Source: Novosphingobium sp.
GTDB lineage: Bacteria; Pseudomonadota; Alphaproteobacteria; Sphingomonadales; Sphingomonadaceae
Length of the DNA: 9,155 bases
NCBI GenBank assembly: GCA_027490345.1
Contig: JAIXYF010000255.1
Span: 1 to 9,155 of the forward strand
Direction: 5' to 3'
In this document: one piece after another, positions 1 through 6,228 of the stretch
How positions within the stretch are numbered: the first letter of the stretch is position 1
How the letters are laid out: the number at the start of each line of letters is the position of its first letter
The notes under the pieces: model-generated
The model's input: only the letters and a program-made list of their open reading frames with translations
The model's database searches: none
What the model was told of the DNA's origin: nothing
Program-made: the position numbers and the translations under genes

Positions 1-64
1 CGCGGAAATGATAGTTTCTGGCGCTCTGGAATCGCCTTAGGCTCGGCTCAAATCGGGAGAGAAT

Positions 65-469
65 ATGGCTATCACCGGACCAATCGAGGACCAGCTCGCG
101 ATCCGCGCGCTGCATGACAACTATGCCGACGCCGTGTTCCGGCGCGATGCTGCCGACTGGGGCGCGCTCTGGGCAGATGATGCCGTTTGGGATCTGGCGG
201 GCACCATGGTCAACGGCAAGGAAGCGATCGTCGGCCTGTGGACGGGCGCGATGAGCACCTTCGCGTTCGTAGGCTTCTTCCAGCAGACCGCTGCCATTGT
301 CATCGATGGCGATACGGCGACCGGCCGGGTCTACACCAACGAGACGCTGGAAGACCTCGAAGGCACCCTGCGCCGCAGCATTGGCCGCTACGAGGACACT
401 TACGTCAAGCGCGGCGGAACCTGGCTCTACAAGAGCCGCAGCTTTGCAGTTCTGAAGGGGTATTCGTGA
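65..469 (+). CDS. SnoaL-like (NTF2-fold) small protein
   Basis: A 134-residue protein of the SnoaL/NTF2-like superfamily, a cone-shaped alpha+beta fold used by small dehydratases, isomerases, hydrolases and ring-hydroxylating-dioxygenase small subunits. The N-terminal helix pair (residues 7-40) carries the typical I-x-x-L-H-x-x-Y-A-D pattern, then a D-W-x-x-L-W-x-D-D-A-V-W-D stretch at 31-43. The C-terminal strand has G-R-Y-x-D followed by W-L-Y-K-S-R (107-125), as in SnoaL_4-type proteins. Y20 and D22 lie where the scytalone-dehydratase/BaiE-like branch keeps catalytic polar residues, but I see no histidine matching the BaiE catalytic one, so the chemistry is open. The start is supported by GGGAGAG at 55-61. 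It overlaps the next gene by one base, which suggests translational coupling in a three-gene unit. No signal peptide; cytoplasmic. The fold is fairly sure, the reaction unknown. Confidence 0.85.
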   Translation: MAITGPIEDQLAIRALHDNYADAVFRRDAADWGALWADDAVWDLAGTMVNGKEAIVGLWTGAMSTFAFVGFFQQTAAIVIDGDTATGRVYTNETLEDLEGTLRRSIGRYEDTYVKRGGTWLYKSRSFAVLKGYS

Positions 470-819
470 TGATCGTTGTTGTTGCAGGTGAAATCGATTT
501 TGCGCCGGAAGTGCGCGACGAAGTGCTGAAAGATGCCCAGCCGCTGATCGACATGGCGCTGGAGGAAAAGGGCTGCCGCCATTATGCGTGGAGCCTCGAT
601 CCGCACAATCCGGGCCGCATCCATGTGTTCGAGGAGTGGGATTCGGAGGAAGACCTCGCCGTCCACCTGCTGGCGGAATCCTATTTCAAGATGGGCGCAC
701 ATCTGGCGGGCTTCACCATTCTGGGCGCCACCACGCGCAAGTATCGCTGCGATATTTCGGAGCCGGTCTACGGCCCCGATGGTGTTGCTACGGCAAAGTT
801 CCTCACGGCAAAGGACTGA
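469..819 (+). CDS. antibiotic biosynthesis monooxygenase (ABM)-like protein
   Basis: A 116-residue dimeric alpha+beta-barrel protein of the ABM/quinol-monooxygenase-like family. Members include cofactor-independent monooxygenases acting on quinols and polyketides (ActVA-Orf6, YgiN types), and many are uncharacterised. The family signature is clear at residues 32-66: E-K-G-C-x-H-Y-A-W-S, a D-P-x-x-P-G-R turn, then I-H-V-F-E-E-W-D-S-E-E-D-L-x-x-H, followed by a short helix and a C-terminal strand. The ATG at 469 overlaps the preceding TGA (467-469) and has GAAGGGG at 454-460, eight bases away. A GTG at 466 would add one residue and is a less likely start. A longer reading frame opens upstream at 187 but lies inside the SnoaL-like gene. 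The SDR starts six bases downstream. Co-occurrence of ABM, SnoaL and SDR genes is common in polyketide/aromatic tailoring and catabolic clusters. The family is confident, the substrate unknown. Confidence 0.87.
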   Translation: MIVVVAGEIDFAPEVRDEVLKDAQPLIDMALEEKGCRHYAWSLDPHNPGRIHVFEEWDSEEDLAVHLLAESYFKMGAHLAGFTILGATTRKYRCDISEPVYGPDGVATAKFLTAKD

Positions 820-825
820 GAATCC

Positions 826-1632
826 ATGACCAATCTTTCGGGCAAGGTCGCCGTCGTGATCGGCGCGGCGGGCGCGGGCAACATGGGCCAGCACATTGCG
901 CGCACGCTGGCCGATGCCGGCGCCAAAGTGGTGGTCGCCGGGCGCAAGGCCGATGAGCTCTCGCGCTTTGCAGGCTGCATCGCGGGCGATTGGGCGCTGT
1001 GCGACCTTTCGAAGAAGGCCGATGTGGAAGCGCTGGCGGCCACGGTGCTGGAACGCCACGGCAAGGTCGATATCGCCATCAACGCCACCGGCTGGGGCCT
1101 GCTCAAGGGGCTGCACGAGATCACCGAGGAAGAGCTCGACCAGATCATCGCGCTGCAGCTGAAGGGCGTGCACTACTTCCTGAGCGCCTTTGTCCGCGCA
1201 ATGCCGCATGGCGGTTCGCTGGTGCAGATCTCGTCGGCCACCACGCAGTGCATCATCGATGATCATGCGGCCTATATCGCCACCAAGGCAGGGTCTGAGG
1301 CGCTGATCCGCTGCGTCGCCAACCAGTATGGCCCGCAGGGCATCCGCGCCAACGTGCTGTCGCCCGGCTTCACCTCAAGCCCGATGACCGAGCAGTCGTT
1401 CGCGGTGCCCGGCCTCGTTGATGCCTTTACCAAGGAATATCCGCTGGGCCGCGTCGGCACGTCGGAAGATATCGCCAAGGCGGCGCTCTGGGTCGTCAGC
1501 GACGATTGCTTCATGTCGGGCCAGAATCTGCAGATCAACGGCGGCCTGACTTTGCGCCGCAACCCGCGCCCGGGCGAAATCCAGAGTGCCATCGGCGCGG
1601 CGATGGCCGCGATGCAGGCGGCGGGGAACTGA
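826..1632 (+). CDS. short-chain dehydrogenase/reductase, atypical cofactor loop
   Basis: A 268-residue SDR, expected to be an NAD(P)-dependent alcohol dehydrogenase or ketoreductase in the cytoplasm. The Rossmann start is at residues 7-34, and the catalytic set is S136/S137 (ISSATT), Y150 and K154 (A-Y-I-A-T-K). The L-S-P-G-F segment (178-182) and a late I-N-G-G (237-240) match classical SDRs. Two departures stand out. The glycine loop reads G-A-A-G-A-G-N-M-G (13-21), about two residues longer than the usual TGxxxGxG. The N-N-A-G motif is replaced by N-A-T-G (86-89). R40 right after the second strand favours NADP(H) over NAD(H), by family rule. After the usual C-terminus there is an extra tail of about 28 residues that is rich in Ala and Met. 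Third gene of the unit, six bases after the ABM gene and followed by a terminator. SDR membership is certain, the substrate is not. Confidence 0.93.
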   Translation: MTNLSGKVAVVIGAAGAGNMGQHIARTLADAGAKVVVAGRKADELSRFAGCIAGDWALCDLSKKADVEALAATVLERHGKVDIAINATGWGLLKGLHEITEEELDQIIALQLKGVHYFLSAFVRAMPHGGSLVQISSATTQCIIDDHAAYIATKAGSEALIRCVANQYGPQGIRANVLSPGFTSSPMTEQSFAVPGLVDAFTKEYPLGRVGTSEDIAKAALWVVSDDCFMSGQNLQINGGLTLRRNPRPGEIQSAIGAAMAAMQAAGN

Positions 1633-1659
1633 GCCTCACTTTGCTGAACGGCTGATCGG

Positions 1660-1694
1660 AAAAGCCCCCTCTCCACAAGGCGGGGGGCTTTTTT
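1660..1694 (+). terminator. intrinsic terminator of the SnoaL-ABM-SDR unit
   Basis: A perfect 10-bp stem (AAAAGCCCCC at 1660-1669 paired with GGGGGCTTTT at 1683-1692) closes a 13-base loop and ends in a run of six T (1689-1694). It lies 28 bases after the SDR stop codon. The A tract on the left arm would give partial function on the opposite strand too, which suits the convergent acyl-CoA ligase gene. Confidence 0.88.
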
Positions 1695-1892
1695 GCGCCT
1701 ACAGCCAAAGGTCGTCCCCGACCTCGTTATCCGCGAGCGCAGCAAAGCGAAGAGCTGCAGGTTCCCTCTTCGTCACCCCGGGCTTGACCCGGGGTCAGGC
1801 TATTCTGCAGGCGCGGCGCTTGACCATAGAAGCCTAGCCCCGGGTCAAGCCCGGGGTGACGTCGGTGTGTGTGGATGTACGGGGCGGAATGC
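1695..1892. other. convergent intergenic spacer
   Basis: This non-coding stretch separates the terminator of the left unit from the 3' end of the acyl-CoA ligase on the other strand. It holds a small dyad (AGGTCG at 1709-1714, CGACCT at 1719-1724) and the paired REP-like palindromes at 1771-1861. Reading frames that cross it show no recognisable protein, no Shine-Dalgarno and no family motif, so I do not call a gene. Confidence 0.7.
1771..1861. repeat. inverted pair of REP-like palindromes (BIME-like)
   Basis: A 24-base unit at 1771-1794 (beginning CGTCACCCCGGGCTTGACCC) occurs again as an exact reverse complement at 1838-1861, with 43 bases between. Each unit is itself a palindrome: CCCCGGG and CCCGGGG flank a five-base CTTGA centre. 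Two oppositely oriented REP-like units in a convergent intergenic region match the architecture of bacterial interspersed mosaic elements. As RNA they can fold either as two local hairpins or as one 24-bp stem, and could act as a 3'-end stabiliser or bidirectional terminator for the ligase transcript, whose stop codon is at 1893-1895. Genome-wide copy number cannot be seen here. Confidence 0.85.
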
Positions 1893-3506
1893 CTACCCCG
1901 CCTTTTCCGCCGCCACCTTTTCCTTGATCATCGTGCGCAGTACATCCTTGCGGATCTTGCCCGATGCGGTGCGCGGGAAGCTTTCCACCCATTCGATGCG
2001 CTCGGGGCACTTCTGCTTGGCCAGGCCCGCTTCGCTGACAAAGGCCGAAAGGCTCGCCATGTCCGGCTGCTCCGCGCTCTCCGCAATCAGATAGGCGCAG
2101 ATGCCTTCGCCCAGCCGCGCGTGCGGCATGGAAACGACAGCAGCCTCCTTGATCGCCGGATGCAAATGCAGCACGTCCTCGATTTCCTTGGCGCTGATAT
2201 TCTCGCCGCCCCGGATGATGAGGTCCTTCTTGCGCCCTGTGATGACGAGCGAGCCCGAGGGGGTGATACGGCCGATATCGCCGGTCTTGAAGAAGCCGTC
2301 TTCGGTGAGCGCCTCGCGGGTCTGCGCCTCGTCTGCATAGCCAAGGAACATCGCCGGCCCGCGCACGAAGATTTCGCCGTCGCTGCCGTGGGGCACTTCG
2401 TTTCCGTCATCATCCACCAGCCGCAGTTCGTAATCGAGCGGCCGGCCATCGGTCTCGGCGGCGAGTTCGAGGCTTTCTTCCGGCAGGACACCGGGGGTCG
2501 CCAGCGGCACTTCGCTGCTGCCATAGACGCGGTAGGCGCAGGCGTGGGCAAGGCGTTTGTTGGCAGTGTAGACCAGCTCCGAAGGGATCGCCGCGCCGCC
2601 GCAGGCAAAGCGGCGGAAGGTGGGCAGCTTGGAGCCGGCAGCATCGGCGGCATCGCACAGTTCCTGCAGGAAGGGCGTGGCGGCGACAGTGGAGGTGATC
2701 CCGTAGCGGTCGATCAGCTCGACCGCCTCTTTGGCCTTCCACACCTCCATCAGCACGACTTGGCTGCCCGAGGCGAAGGGCTTTTCCAGCCCGCCCGAAA
2801 AGCCGGAGATGTGCGTGACGGGCGAGGGCATCAGCGTCACATCGTTCGCAACGCCGCTGTACTCGCGGCCGAACTGCGCGACGCGGTCTAGCGTGTTGTG
2901 CGAGTGGAGCACCGCTTTGGCCCGGCCAGTGGTGCCCGAGGTATAAAGAACGAGCTTCAGCGCATTGGGGTCGACCTTGTCGAGCGGGGTATTGAGGCCC
3001 CGCCCATGCTCGACCAGCGCTGCGAAATCGGGCGTGCGCTCGGTGGGCCGCACGAAGATCACGTGGCGCAGCTCGGGGAGGTGCGGGCGCACGCGGTCCA
3101 TCATCGCGGCAAAGTCGTAGCCCCGGAAGCTTTCCGCCACGAAATAGGCCTTGGCCCCGCAATCGCCCAGCATCTGGATCACTTCGGCATCGCGGTAGAT
3201 TGGCACGATCGGCGCGATCACGAAGCCGCCGAGGTTGGCGGCAAGGTTGATCACCGAAGCCTCGATCCAGTTGGGCACCTGAAAGCCGATCACATCCCCG
3301 GTGCGCAGGCCCAGATCATGTAGAGCGCGGGCCAGCGCCTCGCCATCAGCCAGCAGGCTGGCGTATGTCGGCGCAGCGGGATCGCCGAGATACACGACCT
3401 TGTCGGGATCGGTTTCGGCCCAGCGGCGCGCGTAATCGCCGATGGTCATGTTGGTCCAGCTGCCATCGGCGGCATATTGCGCGAGGTGCGCAGGGATAGT
3501 GGTCAT
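1893..3506 (-). CDS. AMP-forming acyl-CoA ligase (ANL superfamily)
   Basis: A 537-residue full-length member of the AMP-binding (ANL) superfamily. It is expected to activate a carboxylic acid with ATP to an acyl-adenylate and then to the CoA thioester. All core motifs are present in order: P-loop Y-T-S-G-T-T-G-R-A-K at 188-197, G-G-A-A-I-P at 303-308, Y-G-S-S-E at 328-332 (Ser where Thr is common), the T-G-D motif at 408-410, the hinge G-R-K-K-D-L-I-I-R-G-G-E-N-I-S at 424-438, and the catalytic A10 lysine K517 in P-R-T-A-S-G-K. The overall look is of medium/long-chain or alicyclic/aromatic acid ligases (FadD- or cyclohexanecarboxylate-ligase-like); the exact acid is unknown. The Shine-Dalgarno before ATG 3506 is weak, and the gene starts 21 bases after the dioxygenase stop, so it is probably co-transcribed and used to activate an acid made in the same pathway. 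Confidence 0.95.
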   Translation of the reverse strand: MTTIPAHLAQYAADGSWTNMTIGDYARRWAETDPDKVVYLGDPAAPTYASLLADGEALARALHDLGLRTGDVIGFQVPNWIEASVINLAANLGGFVIAPIVPIYRDAEVIQMLGDCGAKAYFVAESFRGYDFAAMMDRVRPHLPELRHVIFVRPTERTPDFAALVEHGRGLNTPLDKVDPNALKLVLYTSGTTGRAKAVLHSHNTLDRVAQFGREYSGVANDVTLMPSPVTHISGFSGGLEKPFASGSQVVLMEVWKAKEAVELIDRYGITSTVAATPFLQELCDAADAAGSKLPTFRRFACGGAAIPSELVYTANKRLAHACAYRVYGSSEVPLATPGVLPEESLELAAETDGRPLDYELRLVDDDGNEVPHGSDGEIFVRGPAMFLGYADEAQTREALTEDGFFKTGDIGRITPSGSLVITGRKKDLIIRGGENISAKEIEDVLHLHPAIKEAAVVSMPHARLGEGICAYLIAESAEQPDMASLSAFVSEAGLAKQKCPERIEWVESFPRTASGKIRKDVLRTMIKEKVAAEKAG

Positions 3507-3527
3507 GGGGCGCTTTCGTGAAAGGGA

Positions 3528-4976
3528 TCAGTTCGCGAGGGTCTGCTGGTAGAGCGGATTGTCCTCGGCGTAGAAATTGCAGTGGAAGCCGCTCGGCACG
3601 CGGAAGGGGATAAGGACGCGGGCGATGGGGCCTGCGGCAATGTCCTTGGCGGCGAAGATGGCAAGCTCGCTGGTGCCGCTGTTCGCGGGGTGAACCAGCG
3701 TCATGGCATAGCCATCAGCCTCGTCCGTGCCGCCAAGGCGGGGGGCGAACACAAGCTCGCCTGCCGCTGCGCCCGCGCCGAAGTGCCAGATATCTTCCTC
3801 GCCGGTCTGGGTGTCATAGCGCAGGACGGCGTCCATCCCCTCCACGCGGCCATCCCGCGATTTCAGGTTGATGTTGGCGAAGCTGTGGCGGCTCTTGCGC
3901 GTCATCAGTCGGTCGTCGGGCCGCGGGAACTGGATGTCGCGCCCGTTGAGCACGTCTTCCTTGATCCAGCCGGTGTTGCCGGTGGGGTCGATGGTCCAGC
4001 GGCGCAGGCTCTGCTGGGTGTCGCCATGCGTGCGCCGCGCCCCCGTCTCGTCCGGGAACAGCGCGGTGCCATTGGCGGCGGCGACGTCTGCCAGAATCTT
4101 GCCGTCCTCTTCCCACACGTTCAGCTCATGGAACATGTGGCGCGGCTCGAACTCGAACCACTGGATCTGATCGGTGGTACCCTCGCGCGGCATCACCGCG
4201 AACTTGGTCGGGCGGTCGTTCACCCACGCGGTCATCGGCCCGCCAGCGGCAAAGCGCTTCAAGTCGGTGTCGATCGGAATGAACGGGAAGATCGCCCAGT
4301 TTTCGGTCAGCAGGAAGGTGTGCATCAGGCTGAAGTGCGGCATCGGGATGAACTCGGTCTTGCGGATCGTCCCGTCTGCCGCAACGATATCATAGCGCAT
4401 TTCCGCCGGGCCCATCATGCCGTGGATGGCAGCGCCGGTGTTGATCATCTCGCGCGTGGCATAGTCCACCTTGGGATGCGCCGAGAAGCTGGAGGTGACG
4501 AGTCCGCCGTAAGTCTCCTCATGCAGCGTATCGAGCTTTCGCGGATCGAGCGCAACCGGCGGCGCGCCTTCCATGAGCGCAAGGAGCTGCCCGCCATGCA
4601 GGATCACGTTGGTGTTGCCAGTGTTGTATCGCTTGCCCTGCACGCTGGGGTCAGACGTCATCGGATTGCCGAAAATCCCGAACAGGCGGCGCCCGGCGGC
4701 CTTTTCCATTTCGAACTTCTCGGTCTTCACCCAGCGGTTGCGCATCGAGACGCGGCCGCCTGCAAACTCGAACGCGAACACCATGCCGTCGCCGTCGAAC
4801 CAGTGATAATCGCCCTCGCGCGGCGGATAAAGCGGCTCGGGGCCGTTGCGATAGAACATGCCGGCCAGATCATCCGGCAGCGTGCCCTCAACGATCAGGT
4901 CCGGCGCATCAGCTTCAAACCGGATCGGCGCGTGGTGGCCTGAAAGGTACGGGTGATCGAAGAACGGTTCTGCCAT
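3528..4976 (-). CDS. carotenoid oxygenase / lignostilbene-dioxygenase family enzyme
   Basis: A 482-residue non-haem iron(II) dioxygenase of the RPE65/carotenoid cleavage family, which splits a C=C bond with O2 into two carbonyl products; cytosolic, no signal peptide. The N-terminal signature F-Y-R-N-G-P-E-P (41-48) and H-W-F-D-G-D-G-M (58-65) are followed by R-N-R-W-V-K-T (79-85). The four iron ligands are visible in family context: H167 (S-A-H-P-K), H219 (L-M-H-T-F), H283 (M-F-H-E-L-N) and H465 (G-F-H-C-N-F). Acidic second-shell candidates include E284, E407 and E419. Length and style match bacterial stilbene dioxygenases (NOV1/NOV2/LsdA), but the residues I align with their hydroxystilbene-binding Tyr101 and Lys134 are F102 and M135, so the substrate may differ. 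The ATG at 4976 has a strong GGAGGGAA on the minus strand (4986-4993). It is first gene of a two-gene operon with the ligase. Confidence 0.94.
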   Translation of the reverse strand: MAEPFFDHPYLSGHHAPIRFEADAPDLIVEGTLPDDLAGMFYRNGPEPLYPPREGDYHWFDGDGMVFAFEFAGGRVSMRNRWVKTEKFEMEKAAGRRLFGIFGNPMTSDPSVQGKRYNTGNTNVILHGGQLLALMEGAPPVALDPRKLDTLHEETYGGLVTSSFSAHPKVDYATREMINTGAAIHGMMGPAEMRYDIVAADGTIRKTEFIPMPHFSLMHTFLLTENWAIFPFIPIDTDLKRFAAGGPMTAWVNDRPTKFAVMPREGTTDQIQWFEFEPRHMFHELNVWEEDGKILADVAAANGTALFPDETGARRTHGDTQQSLRRWTIDPTGNTGWIKEDVLNGRDIQFPRPDDRLMTRKSRHSFANINLKSRDGRVEGMDAVLRYDTQTGEEDIWHFGAGAAAGELVFAPRLGGTDEADGYAMTLVHPANSGTSELAIFAAKDIAAGPIARVLIPFRVPSGFHCNFYAEDNPLYQQTLAN

Positions 4977-4985
4977 GGCCCCGGG

Positions 4986-4993
4986 TTCCCTCC
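4986..4993 (-). promoter_or_regulatory. strong Shine-Dalgarno of the dioxygenase gene
   Basis: Read on the minus strand this is GGAGGGAA, nine bases before the ATG at 4976. It fixes the start and implies efficient translation. Confidence 0.8.
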
Positions 4994-5061
4994 AGTTTTT
5001 ATCGGTTGCCGCGCTGTATGCTGGCCCTCGTGGTATCCTTCCCGCAATGTGGGTGCGATGG

Positions 5062-5101
5062 GGGGCGCATTCACCTGCTAAAATGGGGAGTGAAGCGCCC
5101 C
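5062..5101. promoter_or_regulatory. bulged inverted repeat, candidate operator, in the divergent intergenic region
   Basis: The left arm GGGGCGCATTCAC (5062-5074) and right arm GTGAAGCGCCCC (5090-5101) are exact reverse complements apart from one extra A at 5069, giving 12 paired positions around a 15-base centre. It lies about 105 bases from the dioxygenase ATG and about 125 bases from the MDR start, where a shared operator would be expected. It could instead act as an RNA hairpin in a leader. The symmetry is seen directly; the operator role is inferred, since no regulator gene is in the window. Confidence 0.55.
5076..5084 (+). promoter_or_regulatory. candidate extended -10 promoter for the MDR-ThuA-LEH-SDR operon
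   Basis: TGCTAAAAT fits an extended -10 element (TGnTATAAT with one mismatch) in otherwise very GC-rich DNA. No good -35 hexamer lies 16-18 bases upstream, as expected for extended -10 promoters. It sits exactly between the two arms of the inverted repeat. Transcription would start near 5091, leaving a leader of about 115 bases before the GTG at 5206. This is motif evidence only. Confidence 0.4.
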
Positions 5102-5177
5102 GCGCAGCGCCGCCTTGATGGGCAAAAATGACAGTCGTCTTGGCGGCGGCGGGCTCTAGGCTCTACTACTTTGGGGT

Positions 5178-5189
5178 CCCCCCCCCCCC
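5178..5189 (+). repeat. homopolymer run of 12 C
   Basis: Twelve consecutive C follow TTGGGGT (5171-5177) and end four bases before the GAGGAG Shine-Dalgarno (5193-5198) of the MDR gene. Runs of this length are prone to slipped-strand change and to sequencing error. With the start at 5206 the run is in the leader and changes in its length would not shift the reading frame. Confidence 0.9.
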
Positions 5190-5205
5190 AACGAGGAGCT
5201 TGTCC

Positions 5206-6225
5206 GTGACGCAAAACCGCCGTTTCCTGCTGGCCCGCCGCCCCAATGGCGCGCCCGTGGCCGAAGACTTCAGCCTTGTTTCGGAACCCCTGCCCGAGTT
5301 GGCAGACGGCCAGTTTCTTATCCGCAACCATTATGCCTCGCTCGATCCCGCCATGCGCGGCTGGATGGACGATGCGCCAAGCTACATGCCGCCAATCCCG
5401 CTGGGCACCCCGGTGCGCGCTTCCACCGTGGGCGAAGTGGTGGCTAGCAAGACCGCCGATTTCCCGGTGGGCCAGTGGGTTTCGGGGCTGAACGGGATCG
5501 AGGAATACTCGGTCTCGCAGTCGGGCGGCTTCAGCGCCGCCATTGATCCCACGATCGTCCCTTCGCCCACGAACTTCCTCTCGGTGCTCGGCGCGGTGGG
5601 GATGACCGCATATTTCGGCTATCTTGAAGTGTGCAAGCCGCAGCCAGGTGATGTCGTCCTCGTCACGGGCGCAGCCGGCGCGGTTGGCTCGCTGGTTGGC
5701 CAGATCGCCAAGATCAAGGGCGCCAGCAAAGTCATCGGCATCGCGGGCGGACCAGAGAAGTGCAAGCGGCTCACCGAGCGCTACGGCTTCGATGTCGCCA
5801 TCGATTATCGCGGCAAGAATGTCGAGCAGCTCTCGGCAGAAATCGCGGCTGCCGCGCCCGAGGGCGTCAACGTGATCTTCGAGAACGTCGGCGGCGATAT
5901 TCTGGACGCAGGCCTCAACAACCTGGCGATGTATGCCCGCATCGGCCTGTGCGGCCTGATCAGCGAATACAACAATGCGGGCGAGAAGACGGGCGCGCGC
6001 AATGTGTGGCAGCTGATCGTGAAGCGCGCCTCGATCACCGGGCTGCTGGTGGCAGACTATGTGCCGCGCTTCGGCGAAGGCATTGCCGCCATGGCGGGCT
6101 GGATGAGCACGGGCAAGCTGGTGTTCGACGAGCATGTCGACGAAGGCATCGACAACGCCCTGCCGGCGTTCCTGCGGCTGTTCAGCGGCTCGAACGACGG
6201 CAAGATGATCCTGAAGCTGAGCTGA
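5206..6225 (+). CDS. zinc-free MDR-family NAD(P)H-dependent reductase (CurA/PTGR type)
   Basis: A 339-residue medium-chain reductase of the zinc-independent branch that includes curcumin reductase CurA and prostaglandin/leukotriene reductases, which reduce activated C=C bonds with NADPH. The N-terminal GroES-like domain has the hallmark Y-A-S-L-D-P-A-M-R-G-W-M (43-54). The Rossmann domain has V-T-G-A-A-G-A-V-G-S (153-162), F-E-N-V-G-G (225-230), and the family ending G-K-M-I-L-K-L-S (332-339). I start at GTG 5206 because GAGGAG at 5193-5198 is seven bases away and the resulting T-Q-N-R-R-F-L-L-A-R-R-P is the usual family N-terminus. The upstream ATG at 5128 has no ribosome site and would add a low-complexity segment translated from the C run. 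It is first gene of the right-hand operon; the ThuA-like gene begins three bases after its stop. The likely role is reduction of an enone/enal or similar intermediate; the substrate is unknown. Confidence 0.93.
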   Translation: MTQNRRFLLARRPNGAPVAEDFSLVSEPLPELADGQFLIRNHYASLDPAMRGWMDDAPSYMPPIPLGTPVRASTVGEVVASKTADFPVGQWVSGLNGIEEYSVSQSGGFSAAIDPTIVPSPTNFLSVLGAVGMTAYFGYLEVCKPQPGDVVLVTGAAGAVGSLVGQIAKIKGASKVIGIAGGPEKCKRLTERYGFDVAIDYRGKNVEQLSAEIAAAAPEGVNVIFENVGGDILDAGLNNLAMYARIGLCGLISEYNNAGEKTGARNVWQLIVKRASITGLLVADYVPRFGEGIAAMAGWMSTGKLVFDEHVDEGIDNALPAFLRLFSGSNDGKMILKLS

Positions 6226-6228
6226 GGC

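Noticed and set aside
2..40. Possible tail of an upstream gene ending in TAG at 38-40
   Set aside because: Only 12 codons are visible and they show no recognisable motif, so a real gene end cannot be told from chance.
1869..2891. 340-codon open frame on the + strand entering the ligase gene from the convergent spacer
   Set aside because: It is the reverse of the ANL ligase coding strand over most of its length, with no family signature and no ribosome site at its start.
3582..4943. 453-codon open frame on the + strand opposite the dioxygenase gene
   Set aside because: It is an antisense shadow of high-GC codon bias: rich in Arg, His and Ala, with no domain. The opposite frame has complete RPE65-family motifs and a strong ribosome site.
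5128..5205. Upstream ATG giving a 365-residue MDR protein
   Set aside because: There is no Shine-Dalgarno before 5128, and the added residues are translated from the C run and do not resemble the family. GTG 5206 has a well-placed GAGGAG and the expected N-terminus.
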